A stretch of 64,000 nucleotides of DNA from Sipunculus nudus (GCA_026874595.1 CM049314.1:77478300-77542299); one strand, 5' to 3'. Counted from the stretch's first letter, positions 47,546 through 58,815 are shown. Notes: generated by a model from the letters alone, not told the origin. Translations and numbers: made by a program.

Positions 47546-48176
47546 TAAAGCCTAGGTCTTACTTACCACGTCCTTCTCAGGTGCCTCGCGGTTCATCTAC
47601 GATAAGCCAGAACATGGCGGTGTCGGGAATGAACGTGACAAAAAATGAAGACCGGGTTCTTGTGCCAGGTTTTACCCGCGATATGTCACAGCTACGGTGC
47701 TGCTACGACATGACGGCTGTTATAACCATATTCTCCTACAATAAAACTTGGCTTGCCGTAAAAGAACATCGAAAGGATCCCGTTTTTCCCAGAGCACATC
47801 ACGTTCCCAATACTGTTATCTTCGTGTTATCCTACAGCAATATCACGGCAGCGTCGTGGTAACCACGTTCAGTCACGTTTTGCAAGGGTATCCTACGACA
47901 ATGGGTCACGTTCTTAGATGACAAGAGGATTTAGCGTGATCCAAACAACCAAATCCATCAAGGGAGCCATGAGGTGCATATTTCTGTACTACGGCCATTT
48001 TCTATTCGTTTTGGACATTCCAAAGTAAACGTTGACCCCACACGACCATTCACGTTCATCGGCGCCCCCCCCCCTACGGTGTCCTACGGTAAAGGCCACT
48101 TCCTACCAAGTCCTCCCGTGACCTTTGAAAAGAAGGCAACCGTAGGCAAAACGTGGGTAGCGAGACCTAGGCTTTA
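47546..48176. mobile_element. 0.63-kb element with inverted ends
   Basis: TAAAGCCTAGGTCT plus TACTTACCACG at the left (47546-47570) is inverted at the right as CGTGGGTAGCG plus AGACCTAGGCTTTA (about 48152-48175). The first 14 bases are identical, with about 20 of 25 overall. The interior is GC-richer than the flanks and contains repeated TCCTAC(G/A) words at about 47739, 47831, 47891 and 48079, and many ACGTT words, some inverted. This looks like a non-autonomous DNA transposon. No target duplication is obvious. The 126-codon frame at 47482-47862 crosses the left end and is not a gene. Confidence 0.55.
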
Positions 48177-49269
48177 CAGGTCAACATTCACTCCTCCTTT
48201 ACTTCAAGTGAGCTAATCCATTAACACCCCTATGATATAGTAGTCTGCCCGATAGGTCAGAGTTGGATATATTTCACTTGTCCACTGAGCGGGCCTAGAA
48301 AGAAACCCCGCCCTGAGGTTCTCATGCAACTTTAGTAGCTAGGATCCAGGCGTATATAATGTAGCGCGTTTACCCAAGGACCGGCAGTATGATCATGTTT
48401 TGGCATAATAATAATAATTCTTCAATATTGGGAAAGATCTTTAGGCTATTCTGGTGATGTTAAACTAAATTTATGTTTTTTTTTATTGTTCCGTGGGAGA
48501 AATTTTACAGTGGGACAATCTGAAATCTTTTGGGTGTGGAAGAGCGAGGTTGTTTAGTTTACAAACCATATTTCTCATTAGCGTTGCCGTGACGAACTGA
48601 TCGTTGTCATTAAGTAATAACGATAAACGGCAAACTCTGCAAAGAATCTGATTGGTCAATAGAACGGATGCCTACTGAGGCGAAGGGTTTCCTAAAATAT
48701 CACATATGTCACAGGCAAAGCTGTTGTACAATGACCGTGTGATCGTTTATCCATCAACCAGTCACCACTGCTACGGGCCAGCTGTCTCCATACAGGGATT
48801 TTCAGTACTCGAGGACAACAGGTGCATGATCGTTTGTCGTTATAGTGAGGTGGCCGAGTCAAAGGGGTCTTTCACATCTGAACGATTTAACAGCTTATAT
48901 GCATGAAAATAAATGTTTTATCTGTTGTTACATGGTGACTGTGACTTGATTGGAAATTGTCTTGACGCCTTTTTTTTACCAAATTAATGATGGTTTTCAA
49001 TATCATAACAATTGAGTAGGTTTATTTTCTAGTGAAGCAATTAAATAAGATTAGCATATGCTTCACATAAGTAAACATGTTTTCCATCTCGGCAGTTAGT
49101 TAATGCCGTCAGATAAATATAAATTAATTACTGTTTCACCCCTGGCGCTATAATAACAGACCGTAAACATATCAAAGTTTGGTTAAGTCTCTATATCTAA
49201 CGTCAAATATTGGTACTTGCAAGAGGATCATGGGATACGAGGTAAGACCATGACTAATATTTACCAAGA
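48177..49269. other. No gene seen
   Basis: Nothing convincing. A 66-codon frame at 48706-48906 has no recognised domain. Confidence 0.45.
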
Positions 49270-49355
49270 AAAAAATATACATTTGTGGAGGGATTATAAC
49301 ACCGTCTACTATAGCGGCTTGCAGTTAGCGTACGCTCTATCCACTGGTCCCACCA
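49270..49355 (-). repeat. Decayed tRNA-like SINE head
   Basis: On the minus strand ACCAGTGGATAGAGCGTACG resembles an A box and GTTATAATCCC a damaged B box about 35 bases later. The related head at 9640-9705 shares AGTGGATAG. No body was found. Confidence 0.35.
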
Positions 49356-50134
49356 CACGAAATTATAGATCTATGTTTATCCGGGTCACTTTGTTAACTG
49401 TCTATCTACTTCTCATATTTTTATTTTTATTCCTTTCGTGCCATTATAGGACCACGAGGAATTTAATTTAAGCAAAATGTTTATATATATAAATTTCAGT
49501 CTTTGCTGTGAAGCATTAACATTTTATAAGCTAATGATTCCCTTTATATGAAGTCCATGTGACAGGACCACTTTGAAATACTCCATTTAGCTGAATAGTC
49601 TTTCGTGATGAAATGGGTGAGTAACTAGATGTATGAATTCGCCAACCCATCATTTGTAGCCTCCCCAGATGTTATTTGAGAAACCTGCATTGCGTGTGCG
49701 ATCTTGGGAATAAGGGCATGGTCATCAATCATATATTAAGAACTAATCTGTGATCTAGAATAAATATAGTGCCCAAACATAAGTTTTTAAAATCATCAAT
49801 ATTTGAAATCAAGCACAAACAGAAAATTTCATAAGAAAGAAAACAACAACAGAAACAAAAAAATAGTAATAATTAAGTAATTAAATCTGTGATTTTGCTC
49901 TTGGGGCCATAAAGGCACAAACAAATGTTTACCCAAATATGGAAACAGTATAAACTTATCGACATCTTTAAGCTCCCCCACCTGGTGTATGTGGTCCACA
50001 TAATAACTTGGTTAATCATCATCGGAGAGCTGACTGGTATGACTGTCGTCATTTATTAGTGTAAAGATTGGTACACTGTGATTCATAAGCTTGTTACTGA
50101 TCGGAATTACGTCCATTAAATATATACTTTGAAG
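49356..50134. other. No gene seen
   Basis: AT-rich, featureless. Confidence 0.45.
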
Positions 50135-50262
50135 TTAGCCAAGACGGTCGAGTGCTAGCGACCCCGATTCGATCCCACGCCTACCTAAGGTCGCTTGTTT
50201 TCTCTGGGTCATCCGCATTACTCCACCGCTAGAGCCTAATCGGTATAAAAAAAAGTCCACTG
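50135..50262 (+). repeat. SINE family A, decayed copy
   Basis: AGTTAGCCAAGACGGTCGAG resembles an A box and GATTCGATCCC (50166-50176) is a B box. TTGTTTTCTCTGGGTCATCC then matches the GGTTTTCTCCGGGTACTTCG block of the 8.3-kb copy. CATTACTCCACCGCTAGAGC follows where that copy has TCCTCCACCCCTGCAGA. Confidence 0.6.
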
Positions 50263-51099
50263 TGACATCATTTCAGGTCTCCAAATAAATTAGGGACATG
50301 ACAATAAAGATTCTTGTGTTTATTATAAAGAAAAATGTAAATATTCTTTGTTTTTGGGGAGCATAGGATATTATTTGTTGTGGTATGAATTGTTAATCAT
50401 CCTCATTATCATAATCGATGCACACATATAATTAAGAATCGTCATAATCTTAATGGGTGAACACATATAACAACAGAAAACAATTTGGAATGATTGTTGG
50501 TGTTGGTAAAGTGTTACGTTGAAGTAAAGTATAAATATTAAGGATGAATATTTTTATTTTAAAAATTAACTATACACAGACGTTTTTACACATAGAAATT
50601 ATTTACAGAACTGATAATCCGCAAATAATTTGAATTATTTATATATGTGTACTTTTCTTTCCCAATTTAATCAATCCATTTAATTTTATCCGTGACTGTA
50701 TCCCTCTATCTCCAATCACAAGATTACTGAATCCGTAACTTTCTCCGTGTATTAACCCCGTCACGAAAAAATAAACCGAATTCAACTGGAACAGATTTGG
50801 TGAAACCTCCTGTGTAACAGACAGACACAAACCAATTAAACTGTATTGCTCAGCGTCTACTTCTTATATATGTTAATCAGACCCGGCACACATACAACCG
50901 ATTTTGTTTGTTGTTAATGCTTACCCGACTTGGCAGGATGATATATGTCCTGCCCTGCCGGGGACACCTGCCAGCGAAACCAAAGTTAGACTCTATCCTT
51001 CGGGGAACTGGATAATTGGTGGAAACAGTTTATGTCGACCCCAACGTCTACATTCAAATTGAGTGGTTTCCAATGTAAACCAGGTTAAAGGCTGCATAT
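50263..51099. other. No gene seen
   Basis: AT-rich. No supported feature. Confidence 0.45.
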
Positions 51100-51400
51100 T
51101 CTGTGGCTTAGATTTAGATAACATACAGGAATCAAAGCCGGGAGACCGTGCGCTCGAATCTCAGGCGAGGTATTTAGGGTGAGCGCTCTGCAGGTTTAAT
51201 GGGAAGGTTGTGCCCCACGGCCATGTTTCACTCACAAACGAGTTCTTCTTTCGAGTGTTCCTCGGGGTAATGACCCTGCGATGGGGACTATTACACATCA
51301 AGCGCCTACATGTGCATTAGTCCCCGGCCCTGGGTCACGTAAAGATGTAAAGTAAAAGGAAACGTGTGATGTGGAATGGAATTATGCATATGCCGGTACT
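51100..51400 (+). repeat. SINE family B copy
   Basis: An A-box-like TGTGGCTTAGATTTAGATAA and a B-box-like GCTCGAATCTC (51152-51162) are followed by the family body: GGTGAGCGCTCTGCAGG, AATGGGAAGGTTGTGCC, ACGGCCATGTTTCACTCACA, GGGTAATGACCCTGCGATGG and a tail-region GGAATGGAATTATGCATATG. That tail is the decayed form of the GAATGGAATTCTGCAGATG end seen at 1284 and 25018. Length is about 300 bases. Confidence 0.7.
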
Positions 51401-53831
51401 TAATAAATCTGAAATTAAAAATAATAAAGGATATTAAAAAAATGTTGGTTATTTTTATATTTCTCGTACCCTCAGCTATAAATATATATGTCATAATACG
51501 TCGATGAAACGGGAACAGAGTTGAAGAGTGAAATGACCAGGGACGCCGAGTGGATAATTTTGAGGCAGTTTAACAAGGTTTCCGAACCCTCTGCCCCCCC
51601 CCCCCTACTATTCAATTATATAGGTTAAAACATATATGTGAATTCAATATAATCCTAATGCAATCTAGCCTATGAAAGGTGTAACAGACAATGCTCTATT
51701 TATATAGGACAGGGAATCACAGAAATGCTTGAATTTTTTTACTGCATTTGAGACCGTGTACTATTATGCTTCATGCTGTACTTTCTCTGGCATTATACAC
51801 CATGTCATATGGAGGCCTTATCAATGCACGATGCACGGAACAATTCGTGTATAAAAGTGATGAAAGCTATCTTTACTAATATTTGTTTATACATGTAAAA
51901 TTGTATCTCAGTTATATTATTCATGTAGACCAAAGCTTAAAGGACATGGCAGATTTGGCGTAATTGTCAATAAACAAAGTAAAAAAAAAACAATAAAAAT
52001 TCTAATTATAGCACTATAACCTTAAGGCTTAAAATTATGTGACCCTTATCTATCTATACTATCAACAACAATATTTTTTTCAAAACGACAAGCGACATAA
52101 ACGACATAAACAGTAAAGCTTCATATTATTAATATAACTAAAACATAGTTGGGATTTTCTAGACAAAGATTTACCTGCTTCCATTCTGATTAGGCCTTCG
52201 AAATTCGGCACACTTGTCGACGATACGCTCTTCTAGGATAAGTTTGTTTTATTTTGCGTGATTATGCCCTTTTTAAGCTGCCAGATTAATAATTTTCATA
52301 TTCTCCCTATTGGCACTCCTTGAGGATATTCCTGCAATTCGAGGTCACTGGCCATAGTGCATATTGTGCAAAGAGGTCCACACTAATCCCCATTGATCCC
52401 CATAATTCACTGAAGAAGAAGTCAAGCCTTTAATTCAAAACAAAGTCCACCTGACTCCGCTTTCAGGAAAGTTTTTTTTAGTTTGGGTTTAATACTACGT
52501 AAAGTTACATGATGACCTTTTGACTTTCTAAGGGTTTACAGTGTGTTGATTTATATACATTCATAAAAACAATCTTTCCAATCTAAATATGGTTTCAGTA
52601 GATCATCCAGTTTGTGGTATGTTTGAAGAAAAGTTGTTCAAAGCCATCCAACTGATAGGGATTCTATTAACAAACTAGATTATGCAGTCGAAGCCTTAAA
52701 ACCACAACCAGAATCAACTAATCAGTCATGTGTTGAAGTGTACACTTCTCATAATTAAACACTGTCATACCGCAGTGACCATATTCCCCATGGCGAGTGG
52801 CAGAACAAATGCATACGAATGGGTGGCTTCTACATGGTTACAAAGGAATTCTTTTTTATGTCATAATGGTATATAAGAGATATATCATGTTGATTCCGAT
52901 TAATTCCAAAATTGAATGGACTGCTCAATCCGGTTTACGCTTACACTCTGCAGATGTTCTGAAAAATCGGAATTTATTTTTGCGTTGATTTTACTTAAGA
53001 AACCAAAGATTTCTCTTTGCCACGGACTTGCACCGAAATCTGTCATTAATCTGTGAGCACATCACTTTCCGATCAACCTGATGACATCAACATAGCTCAG
53101 GGCAAGCTTTTTATGCTGTAGGAGTCAATTTGCATGAGCCTGTCTTTCAACATAGGCAGCTTTTAGTTACATTGTCAAGGGCAAGTACCTTCAGTGACTT
53201 ATATGTGTTTGTTATCAAAACCAAGACTTCCATTATTTGACATCTAAAAACACCGTCTTTCGTGATCTCCTTCGAGCTTTATTTTACACAAATCATTATT
53301 CATAAACTTTCACTTTTTCTATATAGATGGCTTATATATACAATCGCCATCGTGCCCATTTTGTTTATAATAAGAAAAATAAGTGCTAACGCAAAAGTCG
53401 TATACCCTTTATCAAGTTTATGCCCGTGTTTTGAAGAAAGGCATGATGGGGTTGGGGTGTGACATGGTGGAGAAAAGTTTTAAAGGAACAAGTTTTTTGT
53501 AAATTTATTTTTGACAAGAATCTAACCCGGGGGAATCCTCTTCAAATAAACTGATACAAATAAACAAACTTAATTGACCTTATTACCCGCACTAAAACTA
53601 CTTTATTCATAAAAATATAGCGCAAAACAGAGCCTTGCAAAGGACAAGGAGCCCATTCTGGAATTTAAAAGAATCCATCACCCAATATAATGGCACATTG
53701 TCAATTAACGACATACAACACTTGACAGATTTATTGTTTATTTTATTTAATAAAAAATACCATAGATGCATTATGTATATATTTCTGGTTTCTCGGCAAA
53801 CCTCATCTAATTGTTCCATCATCTAGACAAC
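51401..53831. other. Long gene-free stretch
   Basis: AT-rich, with a C-tract at about 51595-51606. Frames of 60-70 codons at 52797-52988, 53262-53462 and 53607-53826 are unrecognised and at chance length. Confidence 0.45.
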
Positions 53832-53996
53832 TTCCTTTCGTGACATGGCATTTTCGTGTAACAATTTAAAAAAATATCGCCTTAAATTACATAATTTCAG
53901 TAATCTTGCAATTTTCAACAATTTTTTAAATGTTATCCTCATTATTATTAGGTTGTGGAGCTATTACGCGGTACGTAGATTAGCAAGCCACTTATT
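53832..53996 (+). repeat. Direct repeat copy 1, carrying the empty transposon site
   Basis: This about 165-base unit is repeated at 54062-54192 plus 55841-55886. Shared blocks are CATTTTCGTGTAA, ATTACATAATTTCAGTAATC, TTGTGGAGCTATTACGCG and TAGATTAGCA(A/T)GCCACTTA. At 53958-53962 it holds GAGCT followed directly by ATTACGCG, which is the uninterrupted form of the site occupied by the transposon in copy 2. Confidence 0.88.
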
Positions 53997-54061
53997 AAAA
54001 TTAATTTAGATGCATTGCATACCTTGTTTTGGTTTCTGTAATTTTCTCAATATCTCATTAT

Positions 54062-54192
54062 TTTCTTTAGTGACATGTCATTTTCGTGTAAAATTAAATG
54101 AAATGTCGCCTGAATTTACATAATTTCAGTAATCATGCAATTTTCCACAATGTTTGAAATGTTGTTCGTCACTTTTGCTCGCCTGTGGAGCT
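54062..54192 (+). repeat. Direct repeat copy 2, left part
   Basis: Matches 53832-53962 up to and including GAGCT, where the transposon begins. Blocks are GTGACATGTCATTTTCGTGT, TTTACATAATTTCAGTAATC and CTGTGGAGCT. The remaining part of the unit resumes at 55841. Confidence 0.88.
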
Positions 54193-54476
54193 TGTTACAA
54201 CCCATAATGTAATAACCGGCCCATAATGTAATAACGGCCCATATTGTAATAAAAACGACCCATAATGTAATAATCATACCCTGCCAATATTGTAATAAAA
54301 CTGGCCCATACTGTAATAACGGCCCATAATGTAATAAAAAACGGCCCATATTGTAATAACGGCCCATATTGTAATAAAAACGACCCATATTGTAATAATC
54401 ATACCCTACCCATATTGTAATAAAACGGGAAGTGGGAAAAACGACCCATATTGTAATAACATATTTATATTGTAAT
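54193..54476 (+). repeat. Left inverted arm: 13 copies of a 15-bp motif
   Basis: Copies of CCCATAATGTAATAA or CCCATATTGTAATAA are spaced by short CGG, AAAACGA or TCATACCCT(G/A) linkers; the last copies decay to TTTATATTGTAATAA. Part of the arm is itself duplicated (the TCATACCCT linker occurs twice), which makes it longer than the right arm. Confidence 0.93.
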
Positions 54477-54641
54477 AACATATGTTTAAGCTCAAGAATG
54501 ACAGGGCACACGCTTAGTGTCATTTACATAATATCCTGCCCCCTTCCAAACCCTCTCCATGAACCTGTTCTCCTAACCTCAAAGAAACCATGGTTCATAA
54601 TTGAATTAAAAAATAATATTTTCATACACTAAAATATAACG

Positions 54642-54642
<1 letters not shown>

Positions 54643-54678
<36 letters not shown>

Positions 54679-54679
54679 T
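54643..54679. repeat. (TAA)n microsatellite inside the transposon
   Basis: About 12 units, followed by ATTATTATTATT, so the tract is locally self-complementary. Confidence 0.93.
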
Positions 54680-54779
54680 AATAATTATTATTATTATTTT
54701 AATAATAATAATATATATATATATACATATATATACACGTATATATAACAGTTTTCATAGTACCCATGTATGCATATTA

Positions 54780-54916
54780 GCGCCCCCCCCCCCTACAACT
54801 TTCGAATTTCTAGATCCGCCACTAATCATGGCCCCCTGCCCTCTCTCAAACCTGGCTACGCCCCTGAATCTCCCCGCTCTGCGCCCTATGCTCTACCTCT
54901 AGAACACAGAAACCGG
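54780..54916 (-). repeat. Poly-C repeat and tRNA-like SINE head inside the transposon
   Basis: A C-tract at 54783-54792 is followed by TCTAGATCCGCCACTAATC and CTGGCTACGCCCCTGAATC, the minus-strand form of a GGGGCGTAGCC-type dispersed repeat. On the minus strand TTCTAGAGGTAGAGCATAGG (about 54886-54906) resembles the A box of the SINE at 5465-5622. GGGGAGATTCAGGGG stands where a B box should be but is degraded. Confidence 0.45.
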
Positions 54917-55319
54917 CATTTTCAAATTGTTATTTTGTTGTTTGGGCTAATTATTTAAAAAAAATAAATTGTAAACTCTTGAATCGCACGAATGACGCAT
55001 CCAGGTTTTAACTTCAAATACGTGCGTTGAAAGCTCTTAATCTATGCGACGTGTTATACATGTTAACCTAAGACATCTTAACCAATACATATATAGGCAC
55101 CAAAAAATTGCAGCATTACCTCCAGTTATAATTTCCAAATCTCGGGAGGTTTCGAGAGATCATATAAAATATTCTCTATGATACATTGAGCAAAACGCAC
55201 TGAAATTTAAACTTTCATTTATATTTTAAAAAGAATTAAAATACATTAAAATGTATCGATAATGAGAGTTTTGTATATTTTATCTGTTAAAATTGACAAA
55301 ATATTTACATTTTGGCGAT

Positions 55320-55340
55320 ATACATATATATATATATATA

Positions 55341-55403
<63 letters not shown>
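55320..55403. repeat. (TA)n microsatellite inside the transposon
   Basis: TA run of about 40 units with one interruption near 55341. Confidence 0.96.
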
Positions 55404-55405
<2 letters not shown>

Positions 55406-55630
55406 CTTGTTAAAATACTTTATCATCCTATTTAAACACTGATTCAACAAAAGAATAATCATGAATCATGTCCATATTTCGCTCATATTAGCTTGGTCAC
55501 CGTTTTAAACAAATAGTCATTATGTAATCCAGTGGTTTTTCATACTTGTATGTTCATTTACACATTCGTGTCACGAGAAGTCAATATTTGAATTGTCCAA
55601 GTTAATTTGCATGAACTTTGATTTATAAAA

Positions 55631-55840
55631 TTATTGGCCGTTTTACCCACCTTCGATTTTGTTACAATATGGGCCGTTTTACCCACTTGCGATTTTATTA
55701 CAATATGGGCAGGGTATAGTTATTACAATATGGGCCGTTTTTTATTACATTATGGGCTATTATTACATTATGGGTCGTTTTTATTACAATATGGACCGTT
55801 ATTACATTATGGGCCAGTTATTACATTATGGGTCGTAACA
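55631..55840 (-). repeat. Right inverted arm: 8 copies of the 15-bp motif
   Basis: Read inward from the right end, the order of motifs and linkers follows the left arm, including the ATACCCTGCCCATATTG linker and an AAGTGGG(A/T)AAAACG linker. The arms are therefore homologous as a whole and did not arise as two independent arrays. Confidence 0.93.
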
Positions 55841-55886
55841 GAGCTATTACGCGTTACCTAGATTAGCATGCCACTTAGCCAAATGT
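55841..55886 (+). repeat. Direct repeat copy 2, right part
   Basis: GAGCTATTACGCGTTACCTA and GATTAGCATGCCACTTA continue the unit interrupted by the transposon and match 53958-53996. Confidence 0.88.
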
Positions 55887-57714
55887 TCATCAAGGACAGG
55901 GAATTTACGGCGCATTAGAAGGAAGCTTTGATTTTAAAACCAGCTAGGAGATGTAATGATTCTAGCAGCATTTAAGCTCGGTAACACAGAGCGAAAATTA
56001 ATCGTGTCCGCTTCTATTTTAAGCAGTCGGATCCCGGCCATGCATGTGACCGTTTGGCCGACAGTTTCATTTTTCCAAAATAAGCGTTGGCACAGTACTT
56101 TCCGTAATTGGTGGAGAGATTCCCGGCCCAAGACGACATTTCCAGCACGGCATTTTCAAAAAGTATAACGTAAATTTTAGACTTATGCGCACTGTATTAA
56201 ACTGCCATCTCTGATGAACTGTTCACTTGTGAGGCGATGCATCGGGTTTTCACTTAGTTTAATCTATCTAATAAACCTGAAATACGTGTGGGTAACGTAG
56301 AAAAATGTAACCGCCATGACCTCCGTTTTGGCTCTCTTGCTTGACCTTCTCTTTAATCAATTATATCCACCACTCAGATTTAGGCGCGGCTTTTAATCGA
56401 AGGTCCCCCCAGGTATCTCAATGAGTACTTTGCTGAAGCTTGGATCTTTGAATTTTTACTGCAGAATTATGGCAATTACGCCAGAAAACGTCATATATGA
56501 TTTTACTATCGACAAAGGACATTGAAAGGGCAGGAATTATAGGACGTAATTTTCTAATAATTACTTTCCAATGCTGTAAAGCCCTGATGAGAACACATAA
56601 ATGTCCTTATAATATATGTACCGTAATGAAGTTATACACATTATAAGCGGGAAGGCGACAGTCGCAGTGCATTAATGAACTCTTCTATAATATGAACAAT
56701 AAATTGGCTAGGCACATTTCTAGGTTGAAAGATATGGTAACTTTCAGAGGATCGGGGGAATTTTCATGTTCTTTCTCGGGGGAACTGTCCGTTTACCGGC
56801 ATAAATTTAGGGGTCGCGGAAACTATGGCCCTATATAAGCCACTCGTCAACTTCTTTTTTTGATTTATTGAAAGGCATAATTTGCCATTCTATGCTGATA
56901 TTTTTAGGTGAGGGATTAGAGAATCCTAATACAAGCGACCTTTATATCATCAACAACAGTAAAACATCACATGAAAAAATTATGCGACACTTAGTCCATA
57001 CCAGCTCATTACAAAATTTGTTATCATGCAGAACCTTGGTTTTTTCCACGGGTGTATCTAGTTATTATTATTGTCTGATAGATCACAATGTACCGACGCA
57101 GCCAAAGCGAGTGTAGGTTTCGCCCCTTTAACGATATACCCGAAAATGGTAAGCGTTAGGTAAGCGATGGAAGCTGTACCGATGACTGTTGTTATTCTGT
57201 GAAACATTTCATTATACATACATATATACATATATCTCACGACTCATGTTTATGAGCATCATAATCCAAGAAACACTTTCGTTAAACTTTTGCTTTCCAA
57301 TGACAGCCACCATATGTGGGAAAAGTTAAATAAATAGACCAGGAATATACTTGCGATATGTTGAATGTGTGGTATGTATATCTAAAACGCATCCATGTAA
57401 TGGTCAAATAAGCAACATCCGTTCGTGAAAACCTGATAGTCGACATCATAACTTGCATATAGGAATATAGGATTTATTAAAAAGATGCGAGTCTCCCCCT
57501 GTCAAGCGTACACAAACGTGAGCGGGATCTCAGTCACCTTCCCACAGAATCATTCATGTTCATTCATCATTAAATAAATGTGGCCCCTTGAATAATTCCA
57601 TTGCAAAAACATTTATCCTTCAATATAAACGCGACCTTACTAATAAAGTCCATTCTTTAAAATGAGAAAATGAATACATTTATATTTGAATAGACCAAGG
57701 GAACAGACTGAGGG
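55887..57714. other. No gene seen
   Basis: Antisense frames at 55934-56168 and frames at 56868-57240 have no recognised domain. AT-rich otherwise. Confidence 0.45.
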
Positions 57715-58580
57715 GCCGAATCAGAAAGGCCGGTTTACGCTTTTACGGCTTTCCGGGCCCTGTACCGTAGCTACTAAATATTTTTGGGCTAAATATCAGT
57801 CTGAAAAAAAAAATTCTGCCTGGAAGATATGATATAATCAAATGTTTCTATTCACTCATGAATATCCACACTTTCAAGCATTTTATTGGGTCATGTTAAA
57901 TTCTATATCCGCCCGGGGCCTATATAGCCTGTGCACAGGATCAAAACCTATACATAAACTAACACGATTTATCACCATTAGACAAATAGATTTATATTTT
58001 CGTTCATGCATGTTCTTGTACCGTTTGAAACTCCTGGGCCCGAGCCCCCTTAGTCCCTTCTGGGTGCTCATGATTATAAATATATACAAGTTATAACAAA
58101 GACAACTCAAACTTTTGCATTTTCAAGTATTTAATTGTACAGTAGAAAAAAATAAAGTCGACCCGGGCCCCGTTGAGCCTTCCTGGTGAACAGCTACATG
58201 CAAACTAACAAAAAAAATGGAAATTCACCCTTTTCATGCATTTTATTTTTGTTTTGTGCCATAAAGGCTAACGTAAGCCCTCTTAAGCCATTTCGGGTAA
58301 CTCCCGATTAAAATTTTATGCTAGCTATTATAAATATCAAATAACACAACCTTAATCTTCAGGCGTTTTCATGGCAACGTTAAACAATGAAAAGGAAATG
58401 CATAAAACAAAAACGACTCTAAAGCAATCCTTAAAAACAATGATATAAACACAAAAAATACACTTTTTTATTTTAAAACATTTAATTGAGCCTTAAAGGA
58501 AATATCTGACCCCCCGAGCCCCTTTTGGGCCATTTGGGCCCCGGTACGATGAACCAGTTGACACCCCCCCCCCCCCCCAT
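57715..58580. repeat. Old tandem array, about 120-bp units
   Basis: About six diverged units are visible, centred near 57760, 57920, 58050, 58165, 58290 and 58530. Each has a GC-rich core of the type CCCGGGCCCC..TTGAGCC.TTC.GGGTGA: for example GGGCCCGAGCCCCCTTAGTC at about 58037, GACCCGGGCCCCGTTGAGCC at about 58159, GTAAGCCCTCTTAAGCCATT at about 58274 and CCCCCCGAGCCCCTTTTGGG at about 58511. The core is preceded by TTT.CA.(G)CATTTTATT..T and followed by TATAAA/ACTAACA AT-rich sequence. A C-tract closes the array at 58564-58579. No frame is kept across units. Confidence 0.7.
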
Positions 58581-58704
58581 ACGGCCTGTATATGACCTAT
58601 TATTTCATGAGAGTACGCATATCGTACGCATAATTATCGATATATCAGTATATTGTTGCAATGCCTAGCCATTTCCAATCGATTTCGGTAATCTTCTAGC
58701 AAGA

Positions 58705-58815
58705 TATTTGGAAAATCAGAAAACCTGGGAGAAAACGTTTGGCCCTTGGCGGGTCACTTAATTCCACTCTCAAAACCACGCCGGGTACCGAACCTTCAAA
58801 GAGCGGAACCTAGGC
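58705..58815 (-). repeat. SINE family A copy
   Basis: On the minus strand GGTTCGGTACCCGGCGTGG, GAGAGTGGAATTAAGTGACC, CGCCAAGGGCCAAACGTTTT and CTCCCAGG follow the 8.3-kb copy (GGTTCGATCCCCGGCGTGG, GTGAGTGGGTTGTAG, CCGTCCAAGGCCAGTGGTTT, TCTCCGGG). The A-box side and tail are not recognisable. Confidence 0.65.

Larger units (their letters stand above)
54193..55840. mobile_element. 1,648-bp array-ended DNA transposon, non-autonomous
   Basis: The element starts TGTTACAACCCATAATG and ends CATTATGGGTCGTAACA, inside a perfect 5-bp duplication GAGCT (54188-54192 and 55841-55845). The duplicate target at 53958-53962 preserves the empty site, so both ends and the duplication are fixed by sequence. Both ends are long inverted repeats (about 285 and 210 bases) made of copies of CCCATAWTGTAATAA. 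The interior carries a TAA microsatellite, a C-tract repeat, a tRNA-like SINE head and a TA microsatellite, but no transposase. TGT...ACA ends with a short duplication recall Ginger-type elements or retroviral-integrase ends, but the superfamily is not assigned. The long minus (54116-54523) and plus (55634-55861) frames are translations of the arrays. Confidence 0.92.

Noticed and set aside
47482-47862. 126-codon plus-strand frame
   Set aside because: It crosses the left inverted end of a 0.63-kb element, has no domain and is interrupted soon after.
54116-54523. 135-codon minus-strand frame with repeated Tyr-Asn-Met-Gly-Arg words
   Set aside because: It is the translation of the CCCATAWTGTAATAA array forming a transposon end.
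54193-55840. Array-ended element as an LTR retroelement
   Set aside because: The ends are inverted, not direct, repeats and there is no primer-binding site or polypurine tract.
55634-55861. 75-codon plus-strand frame with similar words
   Set aside because: Translation of the opposite arm of the same transposon.
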